From Trichinella spiralis (Eukaryota; Nematoda; Enoplea; Trichinellida; Trichinellidae), in contig CM012953.1 in assembly GCA_000181795.3 (NCBI GenBank), forward strand, positions 584,267 to 648,266: DNA of 64,000 nucleotides, in the 5' to 3' direction. The translations under genes were made by a program, and so were the position numbers. Each line of letters starts with the position of its first letter. The stretch's first letter is position 1. Of this stretch, positions 50,468-64,000 are shown in pieces. The notes under the pieces are model-generated. The model had not been told where the DNA came from and searched no databases. It was given only the letters and a program-made list of their open reading frames with translations.

Positions 50468-53400
50468 TCACATAATTGAAGTTGATTTTTCATTGTCGCT
50501 GTCTTTTTCTTCACCTACTCGAAATTGCCTGACTCTAGCTTTGGTTGAAAAGTATGCGTTACAGTACAGACGATAAAGCAATCTGTACAAGTAGATTTGC
50601 ATTGTTTGTTAAAGTAATTTAAATTTCTCGCGTGGGACCAAAAAAGCAACTTACCTTGGTAATAGAGCAGATACGATTATTAGAGCAACCGTTTCCCAGT
50701 AATAGCATTTTTGAGTAATTATTTCAGCGACGAAATATGGTGGATCAGGATTGCAGCATTTCACCGATAGGAAGTTGTACAATAATGCGAAACCGTAAAA
50801 AACAACTATAGAGCCGAAGATAACAAAGATCATCCAAAAAGTCTAAAAAAATTAACATATTTATTGACAGGTTAGATTTGCTCGACTGCATGTTCTTTCA
50901 ATGGTGGATTATTTTAATCAGTTTGATTGCATTATATTCGGAGTGAATTTCAAATAAGAAGCTTTAATTAAATGTAAAAGCATGAAATTACTTACAAGAT
51001 GTTGAACTTCTGAAAGGAGATGAATTTGACTGCAAACTAGCAACGAAGAGAAACTCACAAATCCAATCACGCACATGTTTGCGTCAGTTTGATCGGCAGT
51101 CTGAAATAATTGAATTAGAAACAGAAAGACTAATTTCATACTGTAAAAACGTATTCCAAACTGTGAACTAAAAGAAGAAATAATTTACCAAAAAAATAAT
51201 TATAAAAATGGCAAAACTTTGCCAAGCTGCATCGATCATGTTGATCCAAAAGTTTTTCTTTTTGTAAACCTGAAAAACATTCTTCTGTAAATAGTATTTT
51301 GCTTTGTTTATTCAAATATAATTTCTACTTCATTTTTTCTACCCAAACGATACAGTTGCGGATATTTGATCAACGTTTCTGCATCGACGTCGCGTTCAAT
51401 AATGCCGAAGAACAACGGTGGTACTGCGGTGAATAAAACATTGTATAATTGAAGATATACTGGATCGACCAACGACTGTGCACTGAATCCGCAAACGAAC
51501 TGGTACCACAGTAAGAGGAAAACTAATATCTAAATTTAAATTTAAATTTAAATCAACTATCATAATTGCTGATTTGAAAACGAATCCACTTTTCAAATTT
51601 AATTATCAAAGAAAGAACAATGTAATGCTTACGGCATTTTTGTAAAAGAAATAAAGAACAATTCTAGAAAGCCGATCGTAACACCAGTGACCGTGCACTA
51701 GTAGCAGTCTTTGCAACATGGCAAACTTGGGTATGGCAAAATCGCTGGCCATCACTGCTTGCATACCTTCTTGACCAGATATGCCCACACCGATGTCAGC
51801 GCACTTCAGCATCGGCACATCATTGGCACCATCTCCAACTGCCAATGTTTGACAACGCATTACAGACTTTAAAAGTTTCGCAATAGCACCCTGGATGAAA
51901 AATGCAAGCTGCAAAAATTTATTTGTGCCAGTGTCAATGGCTTACTTTTTGATTCGGTGATGTTCGACAACAAATCATCGATGTGCACTGTGATGCTAAT
52001 GTTATAAAACACTTTTGTGTTTCTTTTTTTAAAAAAAAATTCATCGTACGACCGTCTATTACAAGACCAATCGCTTGCTTAGTTGAATTTTTAGCATCTC
52101 TGGCACGATTCAAAGCTGCCTGAAGTGATTTTTCAGCTTCATTCTGATAAATAAGTCGAATAAAAGACAAGTACAATTAATGTTAATTTCTTCTATTATT
52201 GTTATTATTATTATTATTACAAATTAGTTACTTCAGTTTTGGCTGTAAGAGTGATCAATTCAGTTTCTGAAGTGAACAGTTTCGATGCATATGCAATATT
52301 GACTGCCGTTTCCATTTTATCTCCAGTCAACACCCAAACTTTTATACCAGCTTCTCTTAATGCTTGTATGCATTCGGGAACGTCGTTTTGCAAACGATCT
52401 TCTATTGCCGTAACGCCCAACAGTTGTAAATTTTGTTCAATCTGCTCGCACCAAAAATCGATCTGCTCGTTTCGATCAATATCTGATTGTACTGTTTCAG
52501 CTTTACTGTATCCTTCCAGCCATTGATTGTATTCTTCGTTGCTCAGACGACGCATTGCAAAGCACAAGGTGCGCAATCCCTCTTTGCTGTACATTTCCAA
52601 ATGTCGTTCACATTCAGCAATATTGAACTGGCCAATTTCACTGTTTCTGTAATCTTCGGACAACAGATTCATCACTGTAGAATCGGCGCCTTTAGTGTAC
52701 AGTACAAGCTGATCGGGTGTGGTCATTTTTCTGGCAATAATCGACATTCGCGATCGTTTTGCGGTAAATGCCAGCACTTGTAAAATTTCATAAACATCCA
52801 CTTGCTTATTTGGCAACTGCACGCAGGTACGAGTGCCTTGACGCCTCGCGAGTCGCATACCGTACGCTGCGGCAGCGTGCACCAATGCCAACTCGTCTGG
52901 ACTTTCAGATTCATAAATTGGATTACGGTAACACGAGACGGTCGATCTCGGCTTGGGCTTCAACAGCGGAGGTAGACGAAAAACTGGCAAATCGAGCAGC
53001 TTTTTCAAAGTTTGATACGAATGGCATTTCGGCGGCTCTTTGTTTAAACAGCTCAAAGTCACCTCACTTCCGGTGAAACTTTCCTCCTCAGCACTGTCGG
53101 GTGAAAGCTTCTTGTTGCTGGTGGATTTTTCATCTTTACCATCAGTATCGTTCGCTTGTTGTCTGGCTTTCTTTTTGAAAATGTTCACATTTTTCGCTGC
53201 AATCAGATCGCTGAGAGAGAACAACGGCGTGCTGATTGGACTTCGCAGGAATGTCGTGGAATTGATTGACTTTGGCTTCTTCTTTGGTGATGATTCATTT
53301 TTTGCACTGTTGGTGATTTTTGCCGGCCATGTCGGCTCGGTGGACAGCGGCAACTGTTCGATCGCCCATCGGTCAACCAAATTCTGATCACGTATAACAA

Positions 53401-55644
53401 TTTCTCGGCCCGTCGCAGTGTTGTAGTTGCTTTGCGCGTTCACAACTACCGTATTACAGATGGCCATGTTGACGAAGAAATGATAAATTGTTTCGTATTC
53501 AGAATTGCGCAAATCGAGATTGTTCTGATCGATTGGCTTCTGAAACAGCGAATGCAGCGTGGTCAGAAGTTCTACATTCGGTTCGATGTTTTTGGCCAAC
53601 GTTCGACCAGATCTCGCCTGGCGGTTGTCCACGTTCGAATGCTTTTCTCCGACAGCGTAATCTGTACCACCAATCGTGCAACGCTTGAATACCATCAAAT
53701 TTTCAGTCAACGTTCCAGTCTTATCTGACAGTACGTATTCAATTTGACCAAGATCTTCAGGAATGTTCAACGCTCGACACTGCACCGATTGATTGGAAGC
53801 GGAATCGTGCAATTGTCTATCTTGACCAATTGCATAAATTTGACCAAGTTTAATAAATTCCAAACTGACGTACAATGAGATTGGAATCATTGCCTATGAA
53901 AATAAAAATAAAAATATTAACTTTACCATCTTCTTTGATCTACAAATAATACCTGCAAAATTATAATAAATGTCCAAAATATTACGAATGAATCTGCTAC
54001 AGCAGTGGAAGGGCTGACGTAAAACTCGTTCAGAAAGGGAATTTGTGAAAAATCGTGAAATGATGACAACCACAGATAACAACCTAAATAATTGGTGAAA
54101 AGTATTTAATATAATAAAAATATTAATAAATGCAGTGCAAATATATTTACCGAGAGCACAAAAGAAGCAAATAATTAACAGCAGTAATACACAAGCCGCA
54201 ATATCAGAGTTCATCATTCTTTCCAATTTACTTTGCTTATACCGAGTATTGGAATTGTTGAGCATTACTTTCGTTTCCCGTCCTTACAGTATGTGTTTTA
54301 AAATAAAAAGAATATTATTATATTAATATTGGAATATTATCATTGAAAAAAAAGCACCTGCATAAACAACAATGCCTTCTACAAAGTCAGTATTGCGCAA
54401 CTCTGTGCCACGAAGAAGTAAATTGCGAGAACTTAGAGGCTGTTTGGTACCATCCGTATTAAATCTGCAAATATAAAAGAAAAATCATTCGAAAAAAGTT
54501 GAAAATTTTGTTCATTTAAAAGTAAATTTACAAAAATCCGTGAAATTTGTAAAGCTGACTATTGGGATGTTCACAGTGGATTGAATTGCAAAACGAGTTG
54601 GGTGAAAATTTATTTTTCTAAAAAAATTAACATGAAAAGATGATAAAAATTTGACTGCAAATTTGTCTACTTGGCCATTTGTATTAGTAGGGACGACGAC
54701 AACACGCTGTTTCAAGCTGTTCTCACCATCGATGTTAGCCGTTTCAATGTAACAAACACCGGCTGAATCTGCACTATTTAACAATAAAATATCTGCAGGG
54801 ACAACTTCATTGCATGACAAAAAAATTATATCTCCAACAGTTACACTTTCCCAAACGGAAGATTTGTATTGTTTTGTAATTCTTAAAATTTATTAATAAT
54901 ATGAAAGTAAATTATAATAATAGCAATAATTTTTGCTGTTTGTCGTTGTTGTCGCTGTAAATGTTGTTATATCAAAGCAGCTTACCCATCAAAAATCTTG
55001 CACGTTCTGTGATTAATCTGTTTGTCTAATTTGAAACGACGACGATCTTCATACAAATCTTTCATAGCTGTGATAGACAAAACGAACAGTATTGGTGTTA
55101 AACCGATAAATTTACCATAAGCTTCTACCTGAAAAAAGTTTTTGTTTGTTTGTTTGTTTGCCTATTCGATAGTTGCGTTACCTGAGGTACCCAGTTGAGC
55201 AATGCAATGAACAAAAAATACAAATTTGCCAATCTGTGAAATTGTTCGAACAAATTTTTCGGCAAAAATGTGATCAACGTGTATTTTGTCGTTTTCACTT
55301 TATTGTTGGCGTAATGTCGATTCGGAATTTGTTTAGCTTCTTCTTTTATGTAAATGTGATTGGGAATCACCGTCCTGTATCTACAAACAATATCCATACT
55401 TTATTCCAATAGATTTTAAAATTTTTTTGAAAAAAAGTGAAAAATACTCTGGGTAGGTTTTTTTACTCCGTATGCATGCAAGCGAGCGTTTGAGTAGATG
55501 TTTCAAACAAGCCGGCAACCAGCAACAGTGTTCAATTGAAGAAGAATCATATTCTTCTTTGTTGTAATTATCATTTTCAGTTTTCACAAAAGACAACGCA
55601 GGAAAGTTCCAGTTGAACATGCCACTGTAAAAATTTTCTGTCAT
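50468..55644 (-). CDS. P4-type phospholipid flippase, class V (ATP10-like), 16 exons
   Basis: Exons 55448-55644, 55182-55380, 54986-55128, 54671-54881, 54532-54617, 54358-54464, 54151-54282, 53953-54083, 52232-53893, 51946-52143, 51633-51890, 51329-51529, 51189-51269, 50996-51100, 50655-50842, 50468-50582; phases agree throughout, 1337 residues. P4-ATPases move phospholipids to the cytosolic leaflet. Seen in order: [20 protein letters not shown] before helices 1-2; the actuator loop [10 protein letters not shown] (residues 230-239); the P4 signature PISLY in helix 4; DKTGTLT with the phosphorylated Asp at 459; [20 protein letters not shown] at 1041-1046; then six C-terminal helices. NWVPQVEAY and the central insert place it with ATP10 (class V). 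The tail is short compared with human ATP10A. The large exon 9 carries the nucleotide and phosphorylation domains. A 53-base intron at 54618-54670 restores the conserved frame. Confidence 0.93.
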
Positions 55645-58600
55645 TTCGCGGTTGAAAAGTTGAATAATTTTTCAAATCATACGCTTGTAAACTTGCAATT
55701 TAAGTGCAACGGGGTGTATTTTATGAAATAAATTTCATTTTTAAATGAGATACCCTTTTTGCATATGCAATACTTGATTTTTGAAATAGGTTAAAGAAGA
55801 AATTTAAATATATCTTGAAATAATATATTTTCTTATGTGAAAAGACATAAAATGAAATAAATGAACAAGTGATGTAAAAGGTGATTTACAAGTAGAGGCA
55901 AATAAAAGACGAACTAGAATTAAAGTAAACATGCGACTTGAATACTGATTAAAATAAAAAGTATAACGCAATTGAAATTTGGAATATTTCAATTTTGAGC
56001 ATATGCTAAATATTTTAAAATGAAATCAACTATCAGCAATTAATAATTAAGAAGAGTATTATTTTTCGAAAACTGAACAAATATTTTAATTAAATTTAAT
56101 TTCATCATATACAATTATTATTGATAGCAATATTTGATGATCAAATCAATGAAAATTACCATTTCATGATTAGATTAGAGAAGAAAGGGAAAATGATAAC
56201 GAAGAAAGAGAGAGCGTGGAAGTGAAAAGAATAGAAGTAGGAAAGAATGAATAGAAAAATCAGAATCACATCTAGCCAGCCTTCAGTGTCGCACAAATTG
56301 GTGCAACTTTTCGTACAGGGTCAAAATTTTTATTTGATTTGCACTTCTTTATTGACAGTTGTCACAGATGACGCTTACATAATCTGTTTTTGATAGCATG
56401 CTGTTGTTGTTGTTGTCGTTGCTGCTGCTGCTATTGTCATTTGTCTGTCATAAAATTTGCTTGGAAGAAGAAAAGCAAAAGCATCCTATTCTGCTGCTTT
56501 TATGCTAAAAGCTGGTCAATTTATTGTTTTGTTGTTTTGTTTTTCACTCTTATGCATATTGTACATATTCAATAAAACTTTTCATAGATCAAGATTAATC
56601 TATATCGAAGAAGCTGAAAATTAATACAAGCTTTCTATTTCGAATGGTAAAATTTCTTGTTGAAATATTCAACATTTAACTTTTGTTCATGGTGAAAACA
56701 AAACCAAGAACCAAGACAATCAATTGTATCCGATCAAAAGACAGATAAGATCAATTTTTAACACAATTCTTTTAGCTTTTTCTCGAAAAACTAAATTATT
56801 GAAAAGACCGTATTATTTATTAAAAATTTTATATTCAAAAATGATCAATTTAGAAAAATTTATACTTGACAACAAATTTTTTTACAAAATTTATACTTTT
56901 TGCCGCTGAAACCGATCAAATACACCTTTATATAATTAATAATTTTACTCCATCTTGTACTTTAAAATTATACGTTTGTCAGACTGATCAACAACAAGCC
57001 AAATCATGCAAAAATTATTGAATCACCAAGTAAATAAAGCATAACTATACATGCGCATGTGATGCAATGAAAGAAGAATCATTTTTTCTATTATTAAACA
57101 AGTTGGAATAGGGTTTGCATTAATAATAATGAATAATATTTCTCACTAGTTTCAACTGCTTTTTATTTGCCAACAATCTTTTTTATCATAAAAGTTGCTT
57201 ATAAAGCTGTTCAAGCAGTATGAGAAAAACAAAATCAACTTATAAAAGTAAGCACGCCCACCATCAACAAAATCATTTATGACACTGCTTTTTCAGCAGA
57301 TTATCTAAATTTTGTTGGTTTTAATCATTATAAAAAGATACAACACGAAATACAAAAAACGAATAAAAAAACTAACATGGAGAACGCAAATAAATGATGC
57401 GATTACTGAATTTGGAAAAAAAATCAACGTTTTGCAAGGGTGTTAAATTTTACAAATTTATCATAGCTTTAACTAAATTTGAAAAGTTGTTTAATTGGAT
57501 AATCAACTGCTATCTATGAATTAAGTCTGCAAAATTTATATAAAATAGCAATTTTAGATGAAATCAGTTGTAAGTAAATATGAAACTTTTGAAAATAATT
57601 TTAGCAAATTTTTGAAATTTTGATAATAATAAAAAGGCGGTTTCAAAAAGTGTACAAATTATTTATTTGATGTCTCTTAAAGTGATTTGATGAAATCATT
57701 TTATGAATGAAAATGCTTTGAATATCTTTTTTGAAAGTTATCATTGAAATAAAAAAATAACATTTAAATTTTGTTTTAACGGATTTTAAATTAATATGAA
57801 AGTCCGTATGCAGGTGCAATTTTCATAATTCACTGATTTCATGTTTTATATTCATAATTGAATTTATTGCTCTTTGTAAATAAAAAAACGCATCTATGAT
57901 AATTTTTATGTTAATATGAAATTTAAATCAGCAGAACGTATTGCGTTTTTTCAGCAGTTTTTTTATTTTAATAAAAATATTTCTACAGTAACTTTTAGTA
58001 TAAATATATACGAGAAATTATAAATTAAGTTCAAAATTATTTAAATTTTAAAAGCATTTATTTATTTATTCACATCCATTGTCAACTCATACAATGTTTA
58101 CTTGATAGGCTGTTTTTTTTTCAAAAAAATTCTATTCGAACATTCTTGAATTAAAATTTTCAAACTAAAATTACCAAGTTTAACTTTTGCAGACAATAAT
58201 TATTTTAGCTTATATTATTTTCAAAACGATTACTAAACACTTTAGAAATTATTAACAAAGTGCAAAGTGAATTCGCAGGATTGTAAAATTAATTAATGAG
58301 TTATCATGAGTAATGAGAAAGTTAATCAAATAATTTATGCTGCACTGAGAATTAATTGTCAGTTGCGTATATCATTGAACAATTCATTTGTGAAGCTACT
58401 AATCAAATTTGTTTTATCTGCTTTGACTTTTGAGATATTTTAATGAAAATATTAAATTATCTCAAAAATTGCAAATAAAATTATTAAAGTGCAATATTTA
58501 TCATGCTAAGAATGGTAATGGGATTTATTTATTTAAAAAATGCATATTTTGCAATGGTAATGTAATAACATATGCAAATTGAAATATGCAATAGTTTAGC

Positions 58601-58851
58601 ACATTTTGACAATTAGATCGAGAAAAAGAAAGCAGTCTGAACCTTTATCGAAACATTTATTTCGTATAAGAAGCTGAGAACTACATGGAAAATGTTTTGA
58701 CATCATAAACTATTGTAAAATGCTGGAATATTTTAGATCACGAAAGTTTTTTGTGAATTATTCAATTAATATTTACATTTAAATAATCCCTACATTATAT
58801 TATGGCTAATTTCAGAATAGAACAACAGCAGTGTACAATTTTGGTAGCATT
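55645..58851. other. AT-rich intergenic region
   Basis: Three kilobases with no supported gene on either strand. There is an interrupted TTG/CTG triplet run at about 56400-56435 and many homopolymer tracts. Confidence 0.5.
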
Positions 58852-60172
58852 TCAAAAAAATGGAAAATCAGCGTCGCCATAACCACTGGATATTTCCTTT
58901 TTCGCAAGCGTGGACAATTGCATTTGCCATTGGTTTACAACATGTTGGGCATTTCCAGGCTGCGCATTTTGTACATCAACACGAACATTACGTCCGTATT
59001 TGTCGTCAAACTTACGGACCAACAACAATGCAGGTACAAACGAAATTTTGTGTATTGCGAGAATTTTTCTACAAGCAATTTATTTTACTTTTTATCTGTT
59101 GAGTGAATTTCTTCAAAATTTCAGTTTTTTACTTTAAAATTTCTGGTTCTGCTTCAATCCATGCCCATTTTTTATGTTTCTGTTCCATTTTGAACTTTCC
59201 TTTGCAATCAATAGGGACAACAATAATTTCCAATGTATTTGGTTTTGCTTCATCATAAAATACCTGCAATCAAGCCAAATTAACTAAATAATTGATATAC
59301 TTATTCAAATGAAAGAAAAAATTATGCAGATCAAATAAGAAAAATATTTACATTCAAATATGCGTAATAAATAGACAGAAAGAAGAAACCTACCCACAAG
59401 TATCGTTGCTCAGTTGATTTTTCCCATTAATAATTAAAAGAAAGACTTAATCAACTGGCGTTGAATAGTGATTATAAAAATGATATTTTAACAAATATCC
59501 GTTGATTTTTGATGTGAAAAGCAAGGAAGAACATTTTGAAGAGGATATTAAAAAAGTGGCTTAAATATATAAAATATTAAAAGCAAACACACAAAATTTT
59601 TTAAAAATTATGCTTATTCATTATTCTTGGGAAAGTGAAATTTGTAAAATAAAACATATTCAAATGGAACCTTCAATCGTTCGTTGAACGCTTTGCAAGC
59701 TTCACACCAAGAGGCGGTGAAGTACAACAGCAACACCTTGTCTTTCCAAGATTCAAATTTCACTTGGCATGTTTGATTGAACAAACTGCTTTTCAATATT
59801 CGCAAATTTTGCAACCAAGCATCTTGCTCATTTGCTTTTTCTGATTCTGCAATGCTTGTAGAATTCTAAGAAAAAAAAACAAATAAATTTACCAATAAAT
59901 TTTATTTAAAAGTTTATTTTTTAAATTTTACACGTATAATAAGAATTATTTTTTACATTAAATGTGTAAAATCTTTTTACTTTTATTAATTCATCATCTT
60001 TAGTTAATGAAGACTTTTCAGTATTGAATTTTTTGAACATTTCGACAGAATTTTGATGGAGAATTTTCATAGACAATATGTAACAACACAACTGCAAGTG
60101 CAGTAGTAGTGGAAGTTTGATCGCCAGTAGATGCGCATAAAGCAACTTGCAAGCAAGATATGATTTAAACAC
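58852..60172 (-). CDS. nucleoredoxin-like thioredoxin-fold protein (4 exons)
   Basis: Exons 59981-60172, 59671-59865, 59133-59263 and 58852-59068 join in phase (0, 0, 2), giving 244 residues. The fold is that of tryparedoxin/nucleoredoxin: VLLLYFTASWCEACKAFNER with the redox site at residues 117-121, then FYDEAKPNTLEIIVVPIDC, a KKWAW block where relatives have WLAVP, and VPALLLV with the cis-proline at about 185, followed by DDKYGRNVRVDVQNAQ, the usual (D)G.(V)V...R segment. The exon 3/4 join depends on the AA|GTAAAA donor; ignoring it ends the protein before the cis-proline. A hydrophobic stretch near the N-terminus (residues 8-34) could be a signal or anchor if the first ATG is used; the alternative start is Met35 at 60070. 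Expected role is disulfide reduction or redox signalling. The plus-strand frame at 58860-59102 is a shadow of exon 4. Confidence 0.82.
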
Positions 60173-63100
60173 GGAGAAGCTGTTTTCAACAACTATCAGC
60201 CAATCACATCATTAATAATAGCAGCACCAGTAAGAGTAGAGCTACTAAGAATAGCAATGGTATTAGCCTGGATTATATTACAAAAAAAGGAATTGAATCC
60301 CGTAATTAGGTTTGCAGCTACAATGTTGCCGTTTATAATGAATTTTAAAGCGTCAATCAAATTATTAATCTGTTTACATTTTGAAATAAGGTTTTCAAAT
60401 ACAGTAAATGAATGAATTGAAATGAACTGTGATCAGTCAATTGATTAAAACATCTTTCCCATTGCTATTGCTATCAAATGCAACAGGCGGATTGGCACTG
60501 GTTTCCCGGGAGAAATGATGAAATATCCATTGCCAATGAACATTGGTTTCTTATTACTTAATTTGAACGATCACCTCTGTTATCAATGAATTCTTCACGT
60601 TTCTGCATTGGAAAATTGAAAATTAACGAATTTACTGAAGGCAAATTAAAATTAAATTGAAAATATGTAACATTTACATTTGTTGGTTTATTTACATATT
60701 TGTCCAAATAATGGCTGCGATAGCTAACAATGTTAAAATGAAAGTTGCACGAAATGCATAAAACAGAAACAAGAAAAATATCTCATATCATCTGATCAAT
60801 TTTGTCATTCATAACTGAACCTGAAATTTAAATTTTTCAATGATTTAGTGTAAATAAAAGTAACAAAAAGTGTGACAACGAAGAAATAAGTTGATGTTCA
60901 AGCAATTAATTTTCAAATATTGTAAAATATAGGTGTCAGATATATCAGAACAACTTTATTTATAATTACAAAATTTTCTTATATTATTTGCGAATAATAA
61001 TAATATACGGAACAATCTGATTAATTACGTTGATATAAAAATATGAAATTTTGAATTCAATACAGACGCAAAATTTCTAAAAATTAAATTAATGTTATAA
61101 TAAATTAGTATTGTAACTTGAATTTGATTTGTCGTCGCATTGGAAATGATGATATCCCATGAATATGGAATGGATGTGCATTTCTTTAAATTTTTTGTTG
61201 GAAAAACATAGCATATTTATGTATTCAGATTAATGCTTGCAATTAAAAGTAATTACTGATTAAACTCATTTTTCATTACTTATTATTTGCAATATATTCT
61301 TTATTGATCAATTATCAAACGTTCAAGCATTTCAAAGCAAGTAATTTGACAGAAAATGCATAATTCCAAAGAAACATAGATACATTATTGTAAGGCAATT
61401 AGAATGAAGAACGTACTTTGAAAATTTCTATAATGTTACGTTCAAACCAGTATAAAACTCACCCAATTGGGCTTGTTAATCAGTTAATTAAGCTTAGTTC
61501 GGTTTTGTGAAATTATATAAAAGTAAATATGAAATATGATAATAAAGAAAATCTATTTGCAAGTGTTTAATCTTATAATCGATCAGATATCACTTTAATG
61601 AGAATACACGTAGTAATAAATTGAAAATCACAATTTTACTTTGCAATATATTCAATAATGATTCAAAATGCAATAATTCACAATTTAAAATATTAAAAAA
61701 AAGAAAAAACAATTCACCCTCATAAATTATTTTTTATTTAATCAGGAAAAAGTATAATTTTGTTTTTAAATTTTTAATATTTTCATGTTTCTTAAAAATA
61801 GCTTTCTAGAGTCAGTTCACTATTTAAAATTCATGCGTAATTTATTTAATTTACTGCGTGAAATCACAAAAAATTGCTGTGGAAAAGTGAGTGTAGAAAG
61901 GCAATTTTTGACAATATTCCTTAGATGTGCAATTTTTGCTTATCAGTTGTCAAGCATATGTTAAAATATGCTCGTGTAATTTACATTATTCAGTCAAGCA
62001 AGGAAAATTTTATTTGCTCGACTGTATCATAAATTTTATAAAAAGGTTTTTACATCAGGATGTTGCAATTAAATTTTTAAAGCTGAAAGTTAAAAAAAAA
62101 CAATTTATTTATTGCAGTAATTATGCAATGCAGTAGTTTACAGCTTAAAGTAAATCATTCTAAATTAATATTAAATAAATTTTTTTATCGTATAACTTCA
62201 TTAAACAAATTTTTTATTGCAAATGGATATATTAATACGTATATTCATATAGTGCATTTGGTGAGCAGTTATCTCGCCACTTTTCATTACTTGTGCACTG
62301 TTTTTACTTCGAATGAAAATATTATTAGTTGTTAATTTCACTTTAACTACTTATGTATTTAACAAATTTATGTGTTGAGCTGTAGAATATAGTGTTAGTA
62401 TTTAAATTAAAAATTTTACCTGAAAATCAGTTATGATGTAAATTTTAAGCTTTATTGTTTGAATTCAAAATAATTTACAAATGTGATGTTATATGATCAA
62501 TAACCATAATTTTATTCAATGGACTGAAATCACTTTTTGTGATGACTTGTTTTTTATTTTTTAATATACTTTCATTGTATTTTCATGAAATTTTTATTGT
62601 TAATATTTATTATGAGTTTTTATTTTTAATTTTTTTAAACAAAATTGTGCATAATACGATTTTATAATTGAGCTAACTTTTGGAATTGTTGTGTTTAAAC
62701 AATGTATATTTAATATTTTATTTTCTATTTATTTATTCATTACTAATTTTATTGTATATTTTGGCTTAACATCTAAATAAATGGCTTAAATTTTTGATTG
62801 CTAGTGTTGCCAGTTGTTTAAAATAATCAGCTGGCGTTTCACCACACACTTTGACGGAATTAAATCATCACAATCAGTATGTACAAATTTGATCATTTCC
62901 ATCACAAGGAACATAATTTTTTCTGTTGAGTAAATAAAGATATATTACTGAAAGAACGAGTGTAATAATGAAAGGATAAAAGCAAAAAATGGTTTTTGCT
63001 TGATCAAAGCATGCTACGTAACAATTATTTTGAACCAGTTGATAAATAATAAAAAAATATAAAAAGTAAAAAGTATCCGCTGCAGTTTATGCGATGATGC

Positions 63101-64000
63101 ATTTCGTGATACTGTAATTTTTTTAGTATTAAATTAATTTTTTAAACGGATGTATTGATCATGGATTTTAATCAGGTATATATTTCAAAATGTCAGAAAA
63201 TATTTTAATAAGATAAAATGATTTTCCATATTCTGCTTGATTATATGTTTAATTAATAAATAGCATTTTATTAGCTGAAACGTGCAAGAGCAATGCAACA
63301 AACGTTTACAGTAAACATTACTGCATAAATACAAATGCAACTCTGTTTACCAAAAGTGTATTTTGCCTAACTACAACAAAATGCGAAAACATTAAACTAT
63401 TAGCATTTCAAAATTTTCTCATTTTCTGCATGTTTCCTTCTTGGGATGTCACGAAAATAAATGAATATTATGAATAAATGTTTTTAATAGACGACATGGC
63501 AGTTTTTTGAAAAATTTAATTTTTTGCTTAATTTTGCATTAGGGAGAAGCATTATATCGTGAAATGAAATAGATAAAGGTTTGAGATAAAAAATAAATAA
63601 AGTTAAAGCAAGAGAAAAATATCAAGCATTCAATATTGTAAGCATAATTGCAAAAAAGTCTTATGATTCTTTTAAATATTAAGTAAGTTATTAAAATTTT
63701 TTACTTTAAGAATGAAAAAATACAAATATCCCTTTATTATAAATGATTCTGCTTTTTTGATGCGCTAGATGTTATTTTAAATAGTAGTGTATTAATAGAA
63801 TTCTTATTTTGAGGTTTTGATCATGACCAAAGCGAAGCTTTAGTTTATTAAAAGCTTTCTTTTGTTGTTCATGATTTTTTGTGTTTCCTTTATTTCTTTA
63901 ATTATTCTTCATCAGAATAAATCATAAAGTGCATTATGCAACCCTATATAATACTGATAAAATTAATGCATGAAATTCAAGTGTGCTCTTCAAAATGTGA
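60173..64000. other. AT-rich region, nothing supported
   Basis: No exon with splice support, no RNA gene and no transposon remnant recognised. Open frames at 61927-62335 are AT-driven. A gene whose other parts lie beyond the window edge cannot be excluded. Confidence 0.45.

Noticed and set aside
54512-54820. Uninterrupted reading of the P4-ATPase through 54618-54670
   Set aside because: Read straight through, the sequence loses family similarity; removing a 53-base GTAGAC...TTTAG intron restores the conserved [14 protein letters not shown] block.
58860-59102. Plus-strand frame with His-rich sequence, starting MENQRRHNHW
   Set aside because: At first it looked like a short exon with a GTACAA donor, but the opposite strand encodes the cis-proline exon of the nucleoredoxin-like gene with matching phase.

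Overview
The window looks like nuclear DNA of a nematode, most likely a clade I (Dorylaimia) worm close to Trichinella. The reasons are AT-rich intergenic DNA, short introns (many of 50-100 bp), intron-bearing orthologues of ordinary animal genes, a tRNA-Ile(UAU) with a nuclear-type intron, and a secreted three-domain cystatin-like protein of the kind known from Trichinella spiralis. The species call is inference. Exon models were built by hand from splice sites (GT/AG), reading-phase continuity and family similarity recalled from memory; no search was run.

Layout, left to right. 1-4.5 kb: a two-exon seven-helix receptor gene with repeated flanking DNA. 6.4-9.9 kb (minus): a zinc-finger plus DZF-domain RNA-binding protein. 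10.8-12 kb: remains of a hAT and a MULE transposase. 12.5-13.4 kb: F-actin capping protein beta. 15.1-17.0 kb: Cdh1/Fizzy-related APC/C activator. 19.5-22.8 kb (minus): the multi-cystatin-like secreted protein, which contains an internal tandem duplication. 24.4-26.2 kb: a second receptor paralogous to the first, followed by exon-like broken coding sequence. 30.0-33.2 kb: cyclin A. 35.2-36.0 kb: EMC8/9. 38.0 kb: tRNA-Ile. 38.6-39.5 kb: F-box/LRR protein, convergent with DHX38/Prp16 helicase (39.7-43.6 kb, minus). 44.2-45.0 kb (minus): REEP. 45.9-47.6 kb (minus): an unrecognised coiled-coil protein, divergent from a GABARAP/Atg8 gene (48.3-49.9 kb). 50.5-55.6 kb (minus): a class V (ATP10-like) P4-ATPase. 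58.9-60.2 kb (minus): a nucleoredoxin-like protein. The last 3.8 kb and several gaps of 1-3 kb hold nothing I can support.

Most genes are unrelated housekeeping functions: cell cycle (Cdh1, cyclin A), splicing (DHX38), ER shape and membrane insertion (REEP, EMC8), lipid flipping, autophagy and actin. There is no operon structure that I can defend. The lineage-specific content is the receptor pair, the multi-cystatin gene, the coiled-coil orphan and the transposon remains.

The points most worth checking are a 27-residue tail after the conjugation glycine of the Atg8 protein, the internal duplication and decayed half-domains of the cystatin gene, the receptor duplication, a Met-Arg instead of Ile-Arg C-terminus in Cdh1, and a WCEAC redox site in the nucleoredoxin-like protein.
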